Assembly: GCA_949293295.1 (NCBI GenBank)
Contig: CASFCG010000016.1
Span: forward strand, 142,658-192,989
Direction: 5' to 3'
Length of the DNA: 50,332 bases
From: an uncultured Cetobacterium sp.
Lineage (GTDB): Bacteria > Fusobacteriota > Fusobacteriia > Fusobacteriales > Fusobacteriaceae
Part shown: piece by piece, positions 43,212-50,332 of the stretch
Layout of the letters: every line of letters begins with the position of its first letter
Position numbering within the stretch: the stretch's first letter is position 1
Made by a program: the position numbers and the translations under genes
The notes under the pieces: generated by a model
Seen by the model: the letters and a program-made list of their open reading frames with translations, nothing else
Database searches by the model: none
What the model was told of the DNA's origin: nothing

Positions 43212-44288
43212 CTATGATATCCAACCATATATTTTTCCTAAAATATAATTTTTCGCTACAAAAAGATTAATTCTAAATTTTTCTGGAGTGAATTTTCTTA
43301 ATTCAATCCTTCTCATCATATCATAATTTGGAATCTTTCCGTTTGTTCCTTTCTTTGTAGTAACAAATCCTTTTATTCCCTCTTTTTTTAGCATTTCTAT
43401 CACTTTTTTATTTCTATGACCCCAAGGCCAACAAAAATACTCTATTCTATTTCCTAGATTAGCTTCTATTATTCTCTTGTTTAATAAAAACTCCTCTCTC
43501 ACTCTATTTAAAAACTCCTCTTCACTCTCATAATGAAAATATTCACTCTTATTGTTATCTATATATACTTGAGCTAGTTTTAACCGCTCCTTTTCATCTT
43601 TTTTTTCCAATTCTTTGTCATAGTACTCTTTAAATATTTCAAAAAACTCTTTCTTTATAATCACTGCCTGCGACGAATACTCTCCTCTTTTTCTGAATTT
43701 AGGATATCCCCTCTCTATTTTTCCGTAAAGATATAGGTCAGTTGTATCCTCCTCATTTCCCTCAAAGAAACCCTCTATTTTATCACTCACAAATACCGCC
43801 GTGTGCTTATGAGAGTGTGCTTGAAAATCAACAAGTCCACTTTGATACATCTCTTTTATCTCCCCCCAAGAGAGATATTGCTCTGTTTTTCCCTCTCCAG
43901 TTTCAATATACTCTTTCATCGCTTCATAATTAGCCTTTCCACTGGACAAAATTTTTGTATCTTTTTCTCTTCTGTCCTTTATATAAAGAGTATTTAAAAA
44001 TATAGTAGCTTTCATATTATATTTTTTTAGAAGTGGAAAAACTTTAGAATAGTTATCATAATATCCATCATCCAGAGTAATAAGAGCTGAATTATCTTTT
44101 ATATCTCCTTTTCCATATTCTTTCAAGGTAATTGTGTTAACCTTACTTTTTTTCAAAATCTCTAAATGCTTTTCAAATAGTTCAGGAGTTACTCCACTTT
44201 TTTCATTTACTTGATGATATAAAAATATCGGTACCCCTTTATTTCTGAAATATATTAGCAACAATATTATAACTATTATTAGATACAT
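43212..44288 (-). CDS. Polysaccharide deacetylase (NodB/CE4 family)
   Basis: Membrane-anchored carbohydrate deacetylase. An N-terminal helix (about 1-13) anchors it. FLYHQVNEKS and LITLDDGYYDNY carry the NodB motif 1 Asp pair, a long insertion (about 105-220) contains the HSHKH metal-binding motif 2, and YFCWPWGHRN is the late motif 3-like segment. The length of 358 residues exceeds the bare domain. The substrate is unknown; an LPS or surface sugar is inferred from the glycosyltransferase next to it. Confidence 0.82.
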   Translation of the reverse strand: MYLIIVIILLLIYFRNKGVPIFLYHQVNEKSGVTPELFEKHLEILKKSKVNTITLKEYGKGDIKDNSALITLDDGYYDNYSKVFPLLKKYNMKATIFLNTLYIKDRREKDTKILSSGKANYEAMKEYIETGEGKTEQYLSWGEIKEMYQSGLVDFQAHSHKHTAVFVSDKIEGFFEGNEEDTTDLYLYGKIERGYPKFRKRGEYSSQAVIIKKEFFEIFKEYYDKELEKKDEKERLKLAQVYIDNNKSEYFHYESEEEFLNRVREEFLLNKRIIEANLGNRIEYFCWPWGHRNKKVIEMLKKEGIKGFVTTKKGTNGKIPNYDMMRRIELRKFTPEKFRINLFVAKNYILGKIYGWIS

Positions 44289-44314
44289 ATTAACTCCTTT
44301 TTCATTTTTATAAT

Positions 44315-44343
44315 ATTATAGCAAATCTAATTAGAAAATACAA
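44315..44343 (-). promoter_or_regulatory. Promoter of the deacetylase-glycosyltransferase pair
   Basis: TTGTAT (44338-44343), a 17-base spacer and TATAAT (44315-44320) with TG one base before the -10. The gap 44344-44606 otherwise holds only one terminator-like hairpin. Confidence 0.65.
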
Positions 44344-44439
44344 AAGTCTATTTGTTTTATAATTTATTTTCAAATTCATAATACTAATAATCTTATAAGC
44401 ATATTTAATTTTTCTAAATCCTTACTCTGAAAATTAATA

Positions 44440-44470
44440 AAAAAATACTGCTTTACCTACAGTACTTTTT
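44440..44470 (-). terminator. Terminator-like hairpin downstream of the HNH gene
   Basis: An 11-bp stem with one G-U (44440-44450 with 44460-44470) is flanked by A and T runs on both sides. It lies 160 bases after the HNH stop and could end read-through on the minus strand. Confidence 0.5.
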
Positions 44471-44606
44471 TATAAATATTTTATCTATGCTATATATCCA
44501 AATAAAAATATCATTACTCAATTATTCCTTGATAATCCTCAATCTCTTTCAATATTTTTGTTTATTAAGTAAACTCAAAACAAATAGGTAAATCTCTTCT
44601 ACACAA

Positions 44607-44628
44607 AAATAAAGAAATTCTCTTATTT
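44607..44628 (-). terminator. Weak terminator at the HNH gene stop
   Basis: An 8-bp stem with one bulge (44621-44628 with 44607-44615) and a U tail begins 3 bases after the stop codon. Confidence 0.4.
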
Positions 44629-44630
44629 TT

Positions 44631-45464
44631 TTAATGTTTTAAGTATTTCATAAACTTAGGGTTAGTCAGCATATGTTGATGCATCGGCTTTCTAGAATGA
44701 CACTTAACACACACCACTTCTAAATTTGATGGAAGATTATTTGATTTTACTCCATCAATATGATGAACATGAAGTTCCTCTTTATCTTTTGAACAATCTT
44801 TTCCACAATCTTGACAAATAAATTTTTTACTCTCTTTATAACTAGAACTTATTTCATTCCAATCTTTACTATATTCATTTAAAGGTTGAGTATTTTCTGT
44901 ATGAGTGGGCTCAATATAAATCTCAGTATTATACATATCTAAAAACTCTTGAATATTAAAAGAATTATATATTTCTTTATCTTTTTTATAACTTACTAAA
45001 CTATATTCTCTATATTTTAATTTTTTTAGACAGTTTTTACAAACTAAAAGTTTTAACTCTATATCTTTTTCTACGACTTTTCCGGCAACCGTCTTATTCA
45101 ACAAAAATATCCCATCATTTCTCTGACTAATTACATATCTTTCAAACTTTCCACTTCTATGCATTTGCTCTAAAGTTTTACACCAAGCTATATGAAATTT
45201 AGGCGGGCCGTATTCTTCTCCAAAATCTCTAATATAAACTAACATTTTTTGTCCTGGAAAATCTTTATGTTCTAATGTACCATCCTTAGCATATAAAAGT
45301 TCATGTGTTGGGATATCTAATCCTTTTGTCCTAATCTCTTCAAACTTCATCTTTATTGAAATCGCTTCTGGAGTTTTGAAATTAGGTTTATAATCCTTTG
45401 AAATTCCCATTTTTTCGCGAATTTTATTAAAAGCTAAAAACTTATTAAAATCAATTAACTTCAT
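44631..45464 (-). CDS. zorE: HNH endonuclease, Zorya type II effector-like (ZorE)
   Basis: The C-terminal ~55 residues are an HNH nuclease: C-x2-C in FICQDCGKDC, LHVHHIDGVKSNNLPSNLEV with the HH pair and Asn, and CVKCHSRKP with the last His. About 220 residues before it form an unassigned domain with another C-x2-C (KNCLKKLK region) and a WCKTLEQMHRSGKFERYV stretch, perhaps for substrate recognition. The ATG at 45464 lies inside the end of zorB (14-base overlap) and has AAGGAAAG upstream. ZorA-ZorB-HNH is the composition of type II Zorya. Identity as ZorE is inferred from operon position. Confidence 0.7.
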   Translation of the reverse strand: MKLIDFNKFLAFNKIREKMGISKDYKPNFKTPEAISIKMKFEEIRTKGLDIPTHELLYAKDGTLEHKDFPGQKMLVYIRDFGEEYGPPKFHIAWCKTLEQMHRSGKFERYVISQRNDGIFLLNKTVAGKVVEKDIELKLLVCKNCLKKLKYREYSLVSYKKDKEIYNSFNIQEFLDMYNTEIYIEPTHTENTQPLNEYSKDWNEISSSYKESKKFICQDCGKDCSKDKEELHVHHIDGVKSNNLPSNLEVVCVKCHSRKPMHQHMLTNPKFMKYLKH

Positions 45465-46170
45465 TTTTATCACTTTCCTTATTAACTTTTTCTAAAATTT
45501 GCTCTAATTTTCTCTCAGCCCTTGTTCTAATTCTAAATTCTACTCTTCTTGATAATTTCTTATCCTCTTTTCCATTTAATATTATTCTTTTACTGTACGA
45601 AAGTCCATTAGCAGTAACTTTTTCTATCATAAAATTTTCATGCTTTTTCATAGAATTCAAGCTCATAACATAATGCAAAGTTGACCTTGTCCGATTTTGT
45701 GATAACTCCATATTTTTAAAATAAGATTCTATAGGAGTAGAACGGTTTGTCCACTCCGTCGAAGTATGTCCTTCTATTCTTACCTCTTCTATCTCATCAC
45801 GATATTTTCCAGAATTTAAAATTGCTATATATCTTGGAAAAAAATCATTTAATATCTCTTTAAATTTATTATTTAGCCTACTACTTCCTTGCTCAAAAAA
45901 TACATCCGGCTCCTTGAACTTAATAGATAATGTTTCTTGGTCTATGTAAGCATTCCATTCATTTAAATCCGCTTCAAACTCTTTAAATAACTCCCTATAA
46001 ATAGAGATTTTAATTCTTTTGTACTCACTCGCTATATCCGTCAATATCTGTTTTTCATTAGATATTTGTGTCATAAAAGAGATTGCAATAAACATAAAAA
46101 TTATCATTAAGCCAGACATTAAATCTGAAATTGACGGCCAGAAGTCATCATTTTTTATATAGTTGCTCAT
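45451..46170 (-). CDS. zorB: ZorB-like MotB/OmpA membrane protein
   Basis: Stator-type partner of ZorA. A single membrane helix (about 14-35) carries the conserved Asp (WPSISDLMSGLMII), as in MotB and ZorB proton channels. The periplasmic OmpA-like peptidoglycan-binding domain shows VFFEQGSSRLNN, EGHTSTEWTNR, NRTRSTLHYV and RRVEFRIRT. The length of 239 residues is typical. It overlaps ZorA by ATGA and the HNH gene by 14 bases. In Zorya the pair senses phage damage at the envelope and signals inward. Confidence 0.8.
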   Translation of the reverse strand: MSNYIKNDDFWPSISDLMSGLMIIFMFIAISFMTQISNEKQILTDIASEYKRIKISIYRELFKEFEADLNEWNAYIDQETLSIKFKEPDVFFEQGSSRLNNKFKEILNDFFPRYIAILNSGKYRDEIEEVRIEGHTSTEWTNRSTPIESYFKNMELSQNRTRSTLHYVMSLNSMKKHENFMIEKVTANGLSYSKRIILNGKEDKKLSRRVEFRIRTRAERKLEQILEKVNKESDKNEVN

Positions 46171-47681
46171 TTAGTCTCTCCTACCTTTTTTGCTAAATTA
46201 ACCACTTTTTGTAGCTCTATCGTCAAAGGAGTATAGTCATTAACAAATTTCTCCGACACCGCTGCTAATTGTTCTCCTAAAGATTGAAGTGACACATTCA
46301 AAGTATTTTCTAAAGCTGTATTTAGATTTTTTACACTTGTTTCTAAGTTAGAATTATTATTTTTTACCATAGTCTGAATATTATCTGATATTTTCTTCGT
46401 CAATGTAAATCCTTCATTTTCAAATTTAACAAAAGCTTTATTTATACTTTCTATTTGAGCTTCCATCATCTGAATATTAAGTTCACTTGTAGTTTTAATT
46501 GTTGTAGTTACCTCTTTTAAAGTTTCCACTATTCCTTCTTGCTGCTTTCTTATATTTTCCGTTGAAAATTTTGTTAACTCCTCAAAATAATTTTGAGTTC
46601 GATTAGCAATAGAAATTATACTTTCATTAAACTCTGAACTATACTTGTCCAAATTAGGTAACAACTCCCTAGCTTCCATAGAAATTTTGTTTAAGATTTC
46701 TATTGAGTTATTTAGAGATTTTTGTTGAGTATCAAACGTAACTATTTTGTCTCCTAATCTATTTGTAATCTCCACAATAGAATAGCTTCTTTCACTAATC
46801 TCTACTACCAACTCTTTAGCTTGTAACATTCCTTTATATATCTCAACTTGATTTTCATTCGTTTTTTCTACGGTTTCTTTATAGTGCTCTTGCCATTCTA
46901 ATAATCTCTCTACCGCTCTGTTTAAATGTTTAAAATTTTCTCCAAACTGTTCTTGTAACTGATTATTCAAGTCCCTTATACACTCTTGAATAGCTTCTGT
47001 AAAAGCTTTCATATTATTTTCCGCCATATTTTTAGCAAATACTCTAAATTCATCAATTAATATATTATTTCCTCTCTCTATTTCAACACCAATAGCCTCA
47101 TTAGTCTGAACTAATTTTCCAAATTGTTGTTCCATACTTTGCAGACCTAAATTTAAACACTCTTGTGCTTCTATTTGAGTCTTTCTCATATCATCTTTTA
47201 AACTTTTCATCTGTTCTACTAAGGAGGTTTCTTTATTTCCTACCAATTCCTCCCTTAAGATTTCTATTGAACTAATTAATTCTCTATTACTATTTGTTAT
47301 TGACTCTTTTATACCAAACATTAAATTAGTAATTTTCTCTAGAGATGTTTCACCTATATTCTCTTCTTTTATAACCTTTTTTACTCTGTTTGACTGGACA
47401 CTTTTTAAAATACTTGAAAATCCTAGTCCTAAAATAGAAGTAAAAAATGCTGTTTTCATTCCATCTAATAAAACTGGAATACTTGAGTCTAACTTCGTAG
47501 TATCAAATTTTAAAAGCCCATAAAATATTCCTACAAACGTTCCTATTATTCCCAAAACTGCTATTGAATTAGGAATTGTACTGCTTTCTTTTGGATTTCT
47601 TCTTATTTTCCAAAGCGAAATCATAAATAAAACTAACATAAGAACCGTAAAAGTTAAATTCATTGGTGTTAATAATTTCAT
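46167..47681 (-). CDS. zorA: ZorA-like MotA/TolQ/ExbB membrane protein with long coiled-coil tail
   Basis: Three membrane helices (about residues 8-23, 35-56, 70-95) include GMKTAFFTSILGLGFSSIL, the MotA/ExbB channel segment. About 400 residues of heptad-like, charged helices follow, with many Glu-Asn-Leu repeats, which fits the long cytoplasmic tail known for ZorA. The start at 47681 is behind AGAGGAGAG; the further upstream frame is unlikely. Long tails separate ZorA from flagellar MotA and from TolQ/ExbB. First gene of the operon. Confidence 0.8.
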   Translation of the reverse strand: MKLLTPMNLTFTVLMLVLFMISLWKIRRNPKESSTIPNSIAVLGIIGTFVGIFYGLLKFDTTKLDSSIPVLLDGMKTAFFTSILGLGFSSILKSVQSNRVKKVIKEENIGETSLEKITNLMFGIKESITNSNRELISSIEILREELVGNKETSLVEQMKSLKDDMRKTQIEAQECLNLGLQSMEQQFGKLVQTNEAIGVEIERGNNILIDEFRVFAKNMAENNMKAFTEAIQECIRDLNNQLQEQFGENFKHLNRAVERLLEWQEHYKETVEKTNENQVEIYKGMLQAKELVVEISERSYSIVEITNRLGDKIVTFDTQQKSLNNSIEILNKISMEARELLPNLDKYSSEFNESIISIANRTQNYFEELTKFSTENIRKQQEGIVETLKEVTTTIKTTSELNIQMMEAQIESINKAFVKFENEGFTLTKKISDNIQTMVKNNNSNLETSVKNLNTALENTLNVSLQSLGEQLAAVSEKFVNDYTPLTIELQKVVNLAKKVGETK

Positions 47682-47809
47682 CTTAGTTTTCTCTCCTCTA
47701 CATATTTTATAATTTTTATAACTTCCACACACTTTACTATAACTTTGGATTTTATATTTATCATTTATAGCCTATTAAAACTAGTTACAAAATAAATTGT
47801 TTTCCACAT

Positions 47810-47838
47810 AAAAAACCCACAAACTTGACATTTGTGGG
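47810..47838 (-). terminator. Terminator of the rplM-rpsI operon
   Basis: An 8-bp stem (47816-47823 with 47831-47838), 7-nt loop and T6 tail directly follow rpsI, separating it from zorA. Confidence 0.9.
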
Positions 47839-47847
47839 ATATAAAAC

Positions 47848-48246
47848 CTATCTCTTTGAAAATTGAGGCGATCTTCTTGCCTTTTTCTTTCCGTATTTTT
47901 TTCTTTCTACCATTCTTGAATCTCTTGTTAAAAATCCTGCTTCTCTTAAAGCTCCTTTTAAGTTTTCATCAGCCTCAACTAAAGCTCTTGAAACACCATG
48001 TCTGATTGCTCCAGCTTGACCAGAATTTCCACCACCAATTACATTTACTTTAACTTCATATTTATCCAATGTTTCAGTTAATGCCAATGGTTGCTCAACT
48101 ATTTTAGATAGAATATCTCTTCCTCCAAAATATTCAGACATATCTTTTCCATTTATTTTTACTCCCTTTCCTCCAGGGATAAGTATAACTCTTGCTACTG
48201 AAGTTTTTCTTCTTCCAGTTCCTCTAAATTGAATCATCTCTGCCAC
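47848..48246 (-). CDS. rpsI: Ribosomal protein S9
   Basis: Small-subunit protein whose C-terminal tail reaches the P-site t[18 protein letters not shown] at the N terminus, [14 protein letters not shown] in the middle and the basic end [18 protein letters not shown] with the conserved terminal Lys-Arg are all present. The length of 132 residues is normal. It follows rplM by 15 bases. Confidence 0.97.
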   Translation of the reverse strand: MAEMIQFRGTGRRKTSVARVILIPGGKGVKINGKDMSEYFGGRDILSKIVEQPLALTETLDKYEVKVNVIGGGNSGQAGAIRHGVSRALVEADENLKGALREAGFLTRDSRMVERKKYGKKKARRSPQFSKR

Positions 48247-48261
48247 TCTAAATCCCTCCTA

Positions 48262-48696
48262 TTAAAATTCTACCTTTACTGGTTTTTGTGCAGTATGAAT
48301 ATGTTCAGCTCCAACAAATATTCTTAATCTTGTTAATTGCTGTCTTCCTAATTTATTTTTTGGAAGCATTCTTTTTACAGCAAGCATTAGAGCTTCTTTA
48401 GGATTTTTAGCCAAGATTTCTTCCAATCTTCTTTCTCTTAATCCTCCAGGAAAACCAGAGTGGTTGTAATAAATTTTATCTGTTAATTTCTTACCTGTAA
48501 CCGCAATTTTCTCAACATTAGTAACGATTACAAAATCTCCTCCATCAACATGAGGTGTATAAGAAACTTTATCTTTACCCATTAATTTCTTAGCTATTTC
48601 AGCAGCTAATCTTCCTAAAATTTTTCCTTCTGCGTCATAGTGAACAAATTCTCTTACAACGTCTTCTTTTCTTTGCATAGCAGTGTATTTCTTCAC
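48262..48696 (-). CDS. rplM: Ribosomal protein L13
   Basis: Large-subunit assembly protein. It carries the signature core: DAEGKILGRLAAEIAKKLMG, VDGGDFVIVTN, GGLRERRLEEIL and AVKRMLPKNKLGRQQL. The length of 144 residues is standard. The start is GTG behind GAGGAGG. It is first of the rplM-rpsI operon and has a structured leader. Confidence 0.97.
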   Translation of the reverse strand: MKKYTAMQRKEDVVREFVHYDAEGKILGRLAAEIAKKLMGKDKVSYTPHVDGGDFVIVTNVEKIAVTGKKLTDKIYYNHSGFPGGLRERRLEEILAKNPKEALMLAVKRMLPKNKLGRQQLTRLRIFVGAEHIHTAQKPVKVEF

Positions 48697-48774
48697 GTTT
48701 TTTCCTCCTCGAAAATAGTTATATTTACATCATATAACGAACGGCGTCCTTTGTGGGAAAGGATTATAATATAC
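48697..48774 (-). promoter_or_regulatory. Structured 5' leader of rplM, possible L13 autoregulatory element
   Basis: The mRNA leader of about 75 nt includes a 6-bp hairpin TCCTTT-GTGGG-AAAGGA (plus strand 48747-48763) followed in the mRNA by ACGCCGTTCG, unusually GC-containing for this genome. L13 leaders that bind the protein exist in other bacteria. I could not match a known consensus. Confidence 0.4.
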
Positions 48775-48780
48775 CCATTT

Positions 48781-48809
48781 ATTATATAGATTTTTTCTAA
48801 TATTGTCAA
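48781..48809 (-). promoter_or_regulatory. Consensus promoter of rplM-rpsI
   Basis: TTGACA (48804-48809) and TATAAT (48781-48786) with a 17-base spacer, a perfect consensus. The -35 abuts the satP stop codon and no terminator separates the genes. Confidence 0.9.
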
Positions 48810-49427
48810 TTATTTTTTAAATATTCCCAGTGGTTTTCCTAATGGTAAAAACTCTCTTCCAAATGTTTTATTTAATACATTTGCTGCTGAACCATAGAAA
48901 GATACCATTGCTATTAAAAACTCAGATATTGCAGCTAAAGTATGCATGAAATGTTCTGCTATTCCAAAAGTTGAACAAGCTAATCCTAAAAATAATAAAT
49001 CTATTAATATAAATATAATCAATAATGTTTTATTTGTCTCAATTGAACCTATTGTCATATACAGAGTGAATATTAAATATCCTATAAATACAAAACCAAA
49101 CGCTTTCGGATCCGCCATTTTTTGCATCTGTTCACCGAATGCACCAAGCTGAATCATCCAACTCATAGCCATCCCAAACCAAAAAAATGCATATCCTCCA
49201 AATGCGGTAGTACCAAACACATTCCCGTGCTTAATATCATTTAAACATGCAATCAATTGAACAAAAGCTCCTAAAAATATTGCCCATGGTATTACTAAAG
49301 AAACACCACTTACAATTCCAAACTTACTAGATGATGCAACTAAAGTTACAATTGCAAGACCTAATAACCCTAACGCTGATGGGTCAGCAACCTCAATTTT
49401 TACGCTACTATTTTGATCCATTTCCAA
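48810..49427 (-). CDS. satP: Acetate/succinate transporter (GPR1/FUN34/SatP family)
   Basis: Six-helix inner-membrane transporter for acetate and succinate. The N-terminal family motif appears as DPSALGLLGLAIVTL (usual form NPAPLGLxGFA). Hydrophobic spans follow near residues 20-37, 47-65, 75-92, 105-122, 129-147 and 163-183. The length of 205 residues is typical. The SatP type fits a fermenting bacterium handling acetate. Confidence 0.9.
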   Translation of the reverse strand: MEMDQNSSVKIEVADPSALGLLGLAIVTLVASSSKFGIVSGVSLVIPWAIFLGAFVQLIACLNDIKHGNVFGTTAFGGYAFFWFGMAMSWMIQLGAFGEQMQKMADPKAFGFVFIGYLIFTLYMTIGSIETNKTLLIIFILIDLLFLGLACSTFGIAEHFMHTLAAISEFLIAMVSFYGSAANVLNKTFGREFLPLGKPLGIFKK

Positions 49428-49457
49428 AATCCCCTTTTTTATTTTTTTACAAACTAT

Positions 49458-49486
49458 ATTCTAATATTTTAATTCTATTTTATCAA
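49458..49486 (-). promoter_or_regulatory. Promoter of satP
   Basis: TTGATA (49481-49486) and TAGAAT (49458-49463) with a 17-base spacer, about 30 bases before the satP start. Confidence 0.6.
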
Positions 49487-49537
49487 TAATTCTTTCAATT
49501 CAACCATATAATCATAATCCCATAAAATCTCTTAATT

Positions 49538-50158
49538 TTAATCCATTTGTAGATACCTTGTCAGATATTGAAATAAGTAATGACTATAATTATATACAAA
49601 ATCCCCTATCACTTTATATTTTAATGCACTACCGACCAATAAAGTTATAAAATATAATGATATGGGTCTAAAAAATTTTTCCTCTTTTTTTATACTTTTT
49701 ACTAATACATACCCACATAACACAAAAAGTAATAATAACTCTTCAATAACTTTTGAATATTTTATTGAAAGGAATATTGAATAAATTGCTGTTAAAAATA
49801 TAAAAATTTTACTTCCTCTTACTCCCAATCCTCTTTTGACAACTGGAAAGTATATCAATGCTCCCCGCTTCCAAGACTTAGGAAAAAAGTCATATACCAT
49901 ATGCAAACCTATTGCTGTGGAAAAACCCATTATTATAAATCTAAAAATTTCAACATTATTATTAAGATTTTGTGTTTTATAAAAAAAGATTAATACCCAT
50001 AAAATTAACGGACTATGAGTTAAAATGTTTCTGTGTTTCAACCTCATTTTAAAATCCCAATCTGGAAATTTTATCCCTATTAAGAAAGACATCCACATTA
50101 AAGTTATGCTAATAAAATCAATAGTTTTAATCTCTTTTAGTATTTCTATAATTTTCAA
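49538..50158 (-). CDS. Membrane protein of the YdjM/DUF457 metal-dependent hydrolase type
   Basis: Small membrane protein with several hydrophobic spans. FPDWDFK, then KHRNILTHSP, then AIGLHMVYDFFPKSW give the ordered Asp/His residues of the YdjM-like metal-dependent membrane hydrolase family. The middle and C-terminal parts have repeated Ile/Leu/Phe helices. I place the start at a TTG at 50158, 8 bases after AGGAG, giving 206 residues. A more distal start would reach back towards the 5S gene. No physiological role is known for the family. It stands alone between the 5S gene and satP. Confidence 0.65.
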   Translation of the reverse strand: MKIIEILKEIKTIDFISITLMWMSFLIGIKFPDWDFKMRLKHRNILTHSPLILWVLIFFYKTQNLNNNVEIFRFIIMGFSTAIGLHMVYDFFPKSWKRGALIYFPVVKRGLGVRGSKIFIFLTAIYSIFLSIKYSKVIEELLLLFVLCGYVLVKSIKKEEKFFRPISLYFITLLVGSALKYKVIGDFVYNYSHYLFQYLTRYLQMD

Positions 50159-50192
50159 TTTTAAACTCCTTTTATTTCTCAAAAACAAAAAA

Positions 50193-50310
50193 GATTGGCA
50201 ACTTCCTATCCTCCCAGAGGGCTGCCCCTCAAGTACTTTCGGCGTTTATGGGCTTAACTTCCAGGTTCGATATGTTTCTGGGTGTACCTCCATAGCTTTC
50301 GTCACCAATC
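50193..50310 (-). rRNA. rrf: 5S ribosomal RNA
   Basis: Reverse-complement reading gives the typical 118-nt 5S: terminal GATTGG/CCAATC stem, the conserved CGAACCTGGAAGTTAAG loop region, and GAGGGGCAGCCCTCTGGGAG in the second half. A T run after the closing stem ends transcription. The upstream rRNA genes would lie beyond the window end; none of 23S is seen in 50311-50332. Confidence 0.95.
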
Positions 50311-50332
50311 ATTCTTTTCTTTCCGTGTCTTC

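Overview
The window is AT-rich and almost all genes lie on the minus strand. The gene set fits a diderm, low-GC anaerobe of the Fusobacteriota: an OmpA-tailed outer-membrane barrel, a complete Bat (aerotolerance-type) operon, a SatP acetate transporter, class 1B dihydroorotate dehydrogenase with its PyrK partner, and envelope sugar enzymes. The phylum call is an inference from gene content; no marker was searched.

Layout. 1-1100: a DprA-type gene on the plus strand, convergent with the pyrimidine operon. 1131-6680: pyrB-pyrK-pyrD-pyrF-pyrC-pyrE behind a translated, AU-rich leader whose last codons form a terminator hairpin, the architecture of UTP-sensitive pyrBI attenuation. PyrB carries a PyrI-like zinc domain. 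6767-8179: cardiolipin synthase. 8222-11525: a three-ORF unit with its own promoter and terminator: a SIR2-like protein, a long acidic protein of unknown function and a small alarmone synthetase. The first two ORFs are joined in the -1 frame at an A AAA AAG heptamer. 11636-13375: OmpA-like protein. 13489-20091: moxR-DUF58-small membrane protein-batA-batB-batC-batD. 20162-21557: pgi. 21619-22591: ten tRNA genes behind a near-consensus promoter. 22937-23506: a serine recombinase lacking the usual catalytic serine. 23633-30078: rarA-hisS-aspS, a structured small RNA gene of about 220 nt with its own promoter and terminator, then argS.

30121-42213 is a type III-A CRISPR-Cas locus. In transcription order (right to left) it holds a leader, an array of ten identical 37-nt repeats with nine spacers, an XRE-family regulator lying between the last array repeat and an isolated repeat, cas1, two different cas2 genes, two different cas6-type genes, cas10, csm2, csm3, csm4, csm5, and a CARF protein with no visible HEPN motif. 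The array leader and the cas6b-cas10-csm block share the same promoter-proximal layout (two TTGTAA boxes 20 nt apart, then 11 nt to a -10-like hexamer), which suggests co-regulation.

42436-44343: a family 2 glycosyltransferase and a polysaccharide deacetylase. 44607-47681: an overlapping ZorA-ZorB-HNH operon that matches the type II Zorya anti-phage layout. The right end has rpsI, rplM with a structured leader, satP, a YdjM/DUF457-like membrane protein and a 5S rRNA gene.

The least explained parts are the SIR2-like/acidic/alarmone-synthetase unit with its possible frameshift, the pyr leader, the regulator embedded in the CRISPR array with the shared TTGTAA promoter boxes, and the small RNA between aspS and argS.
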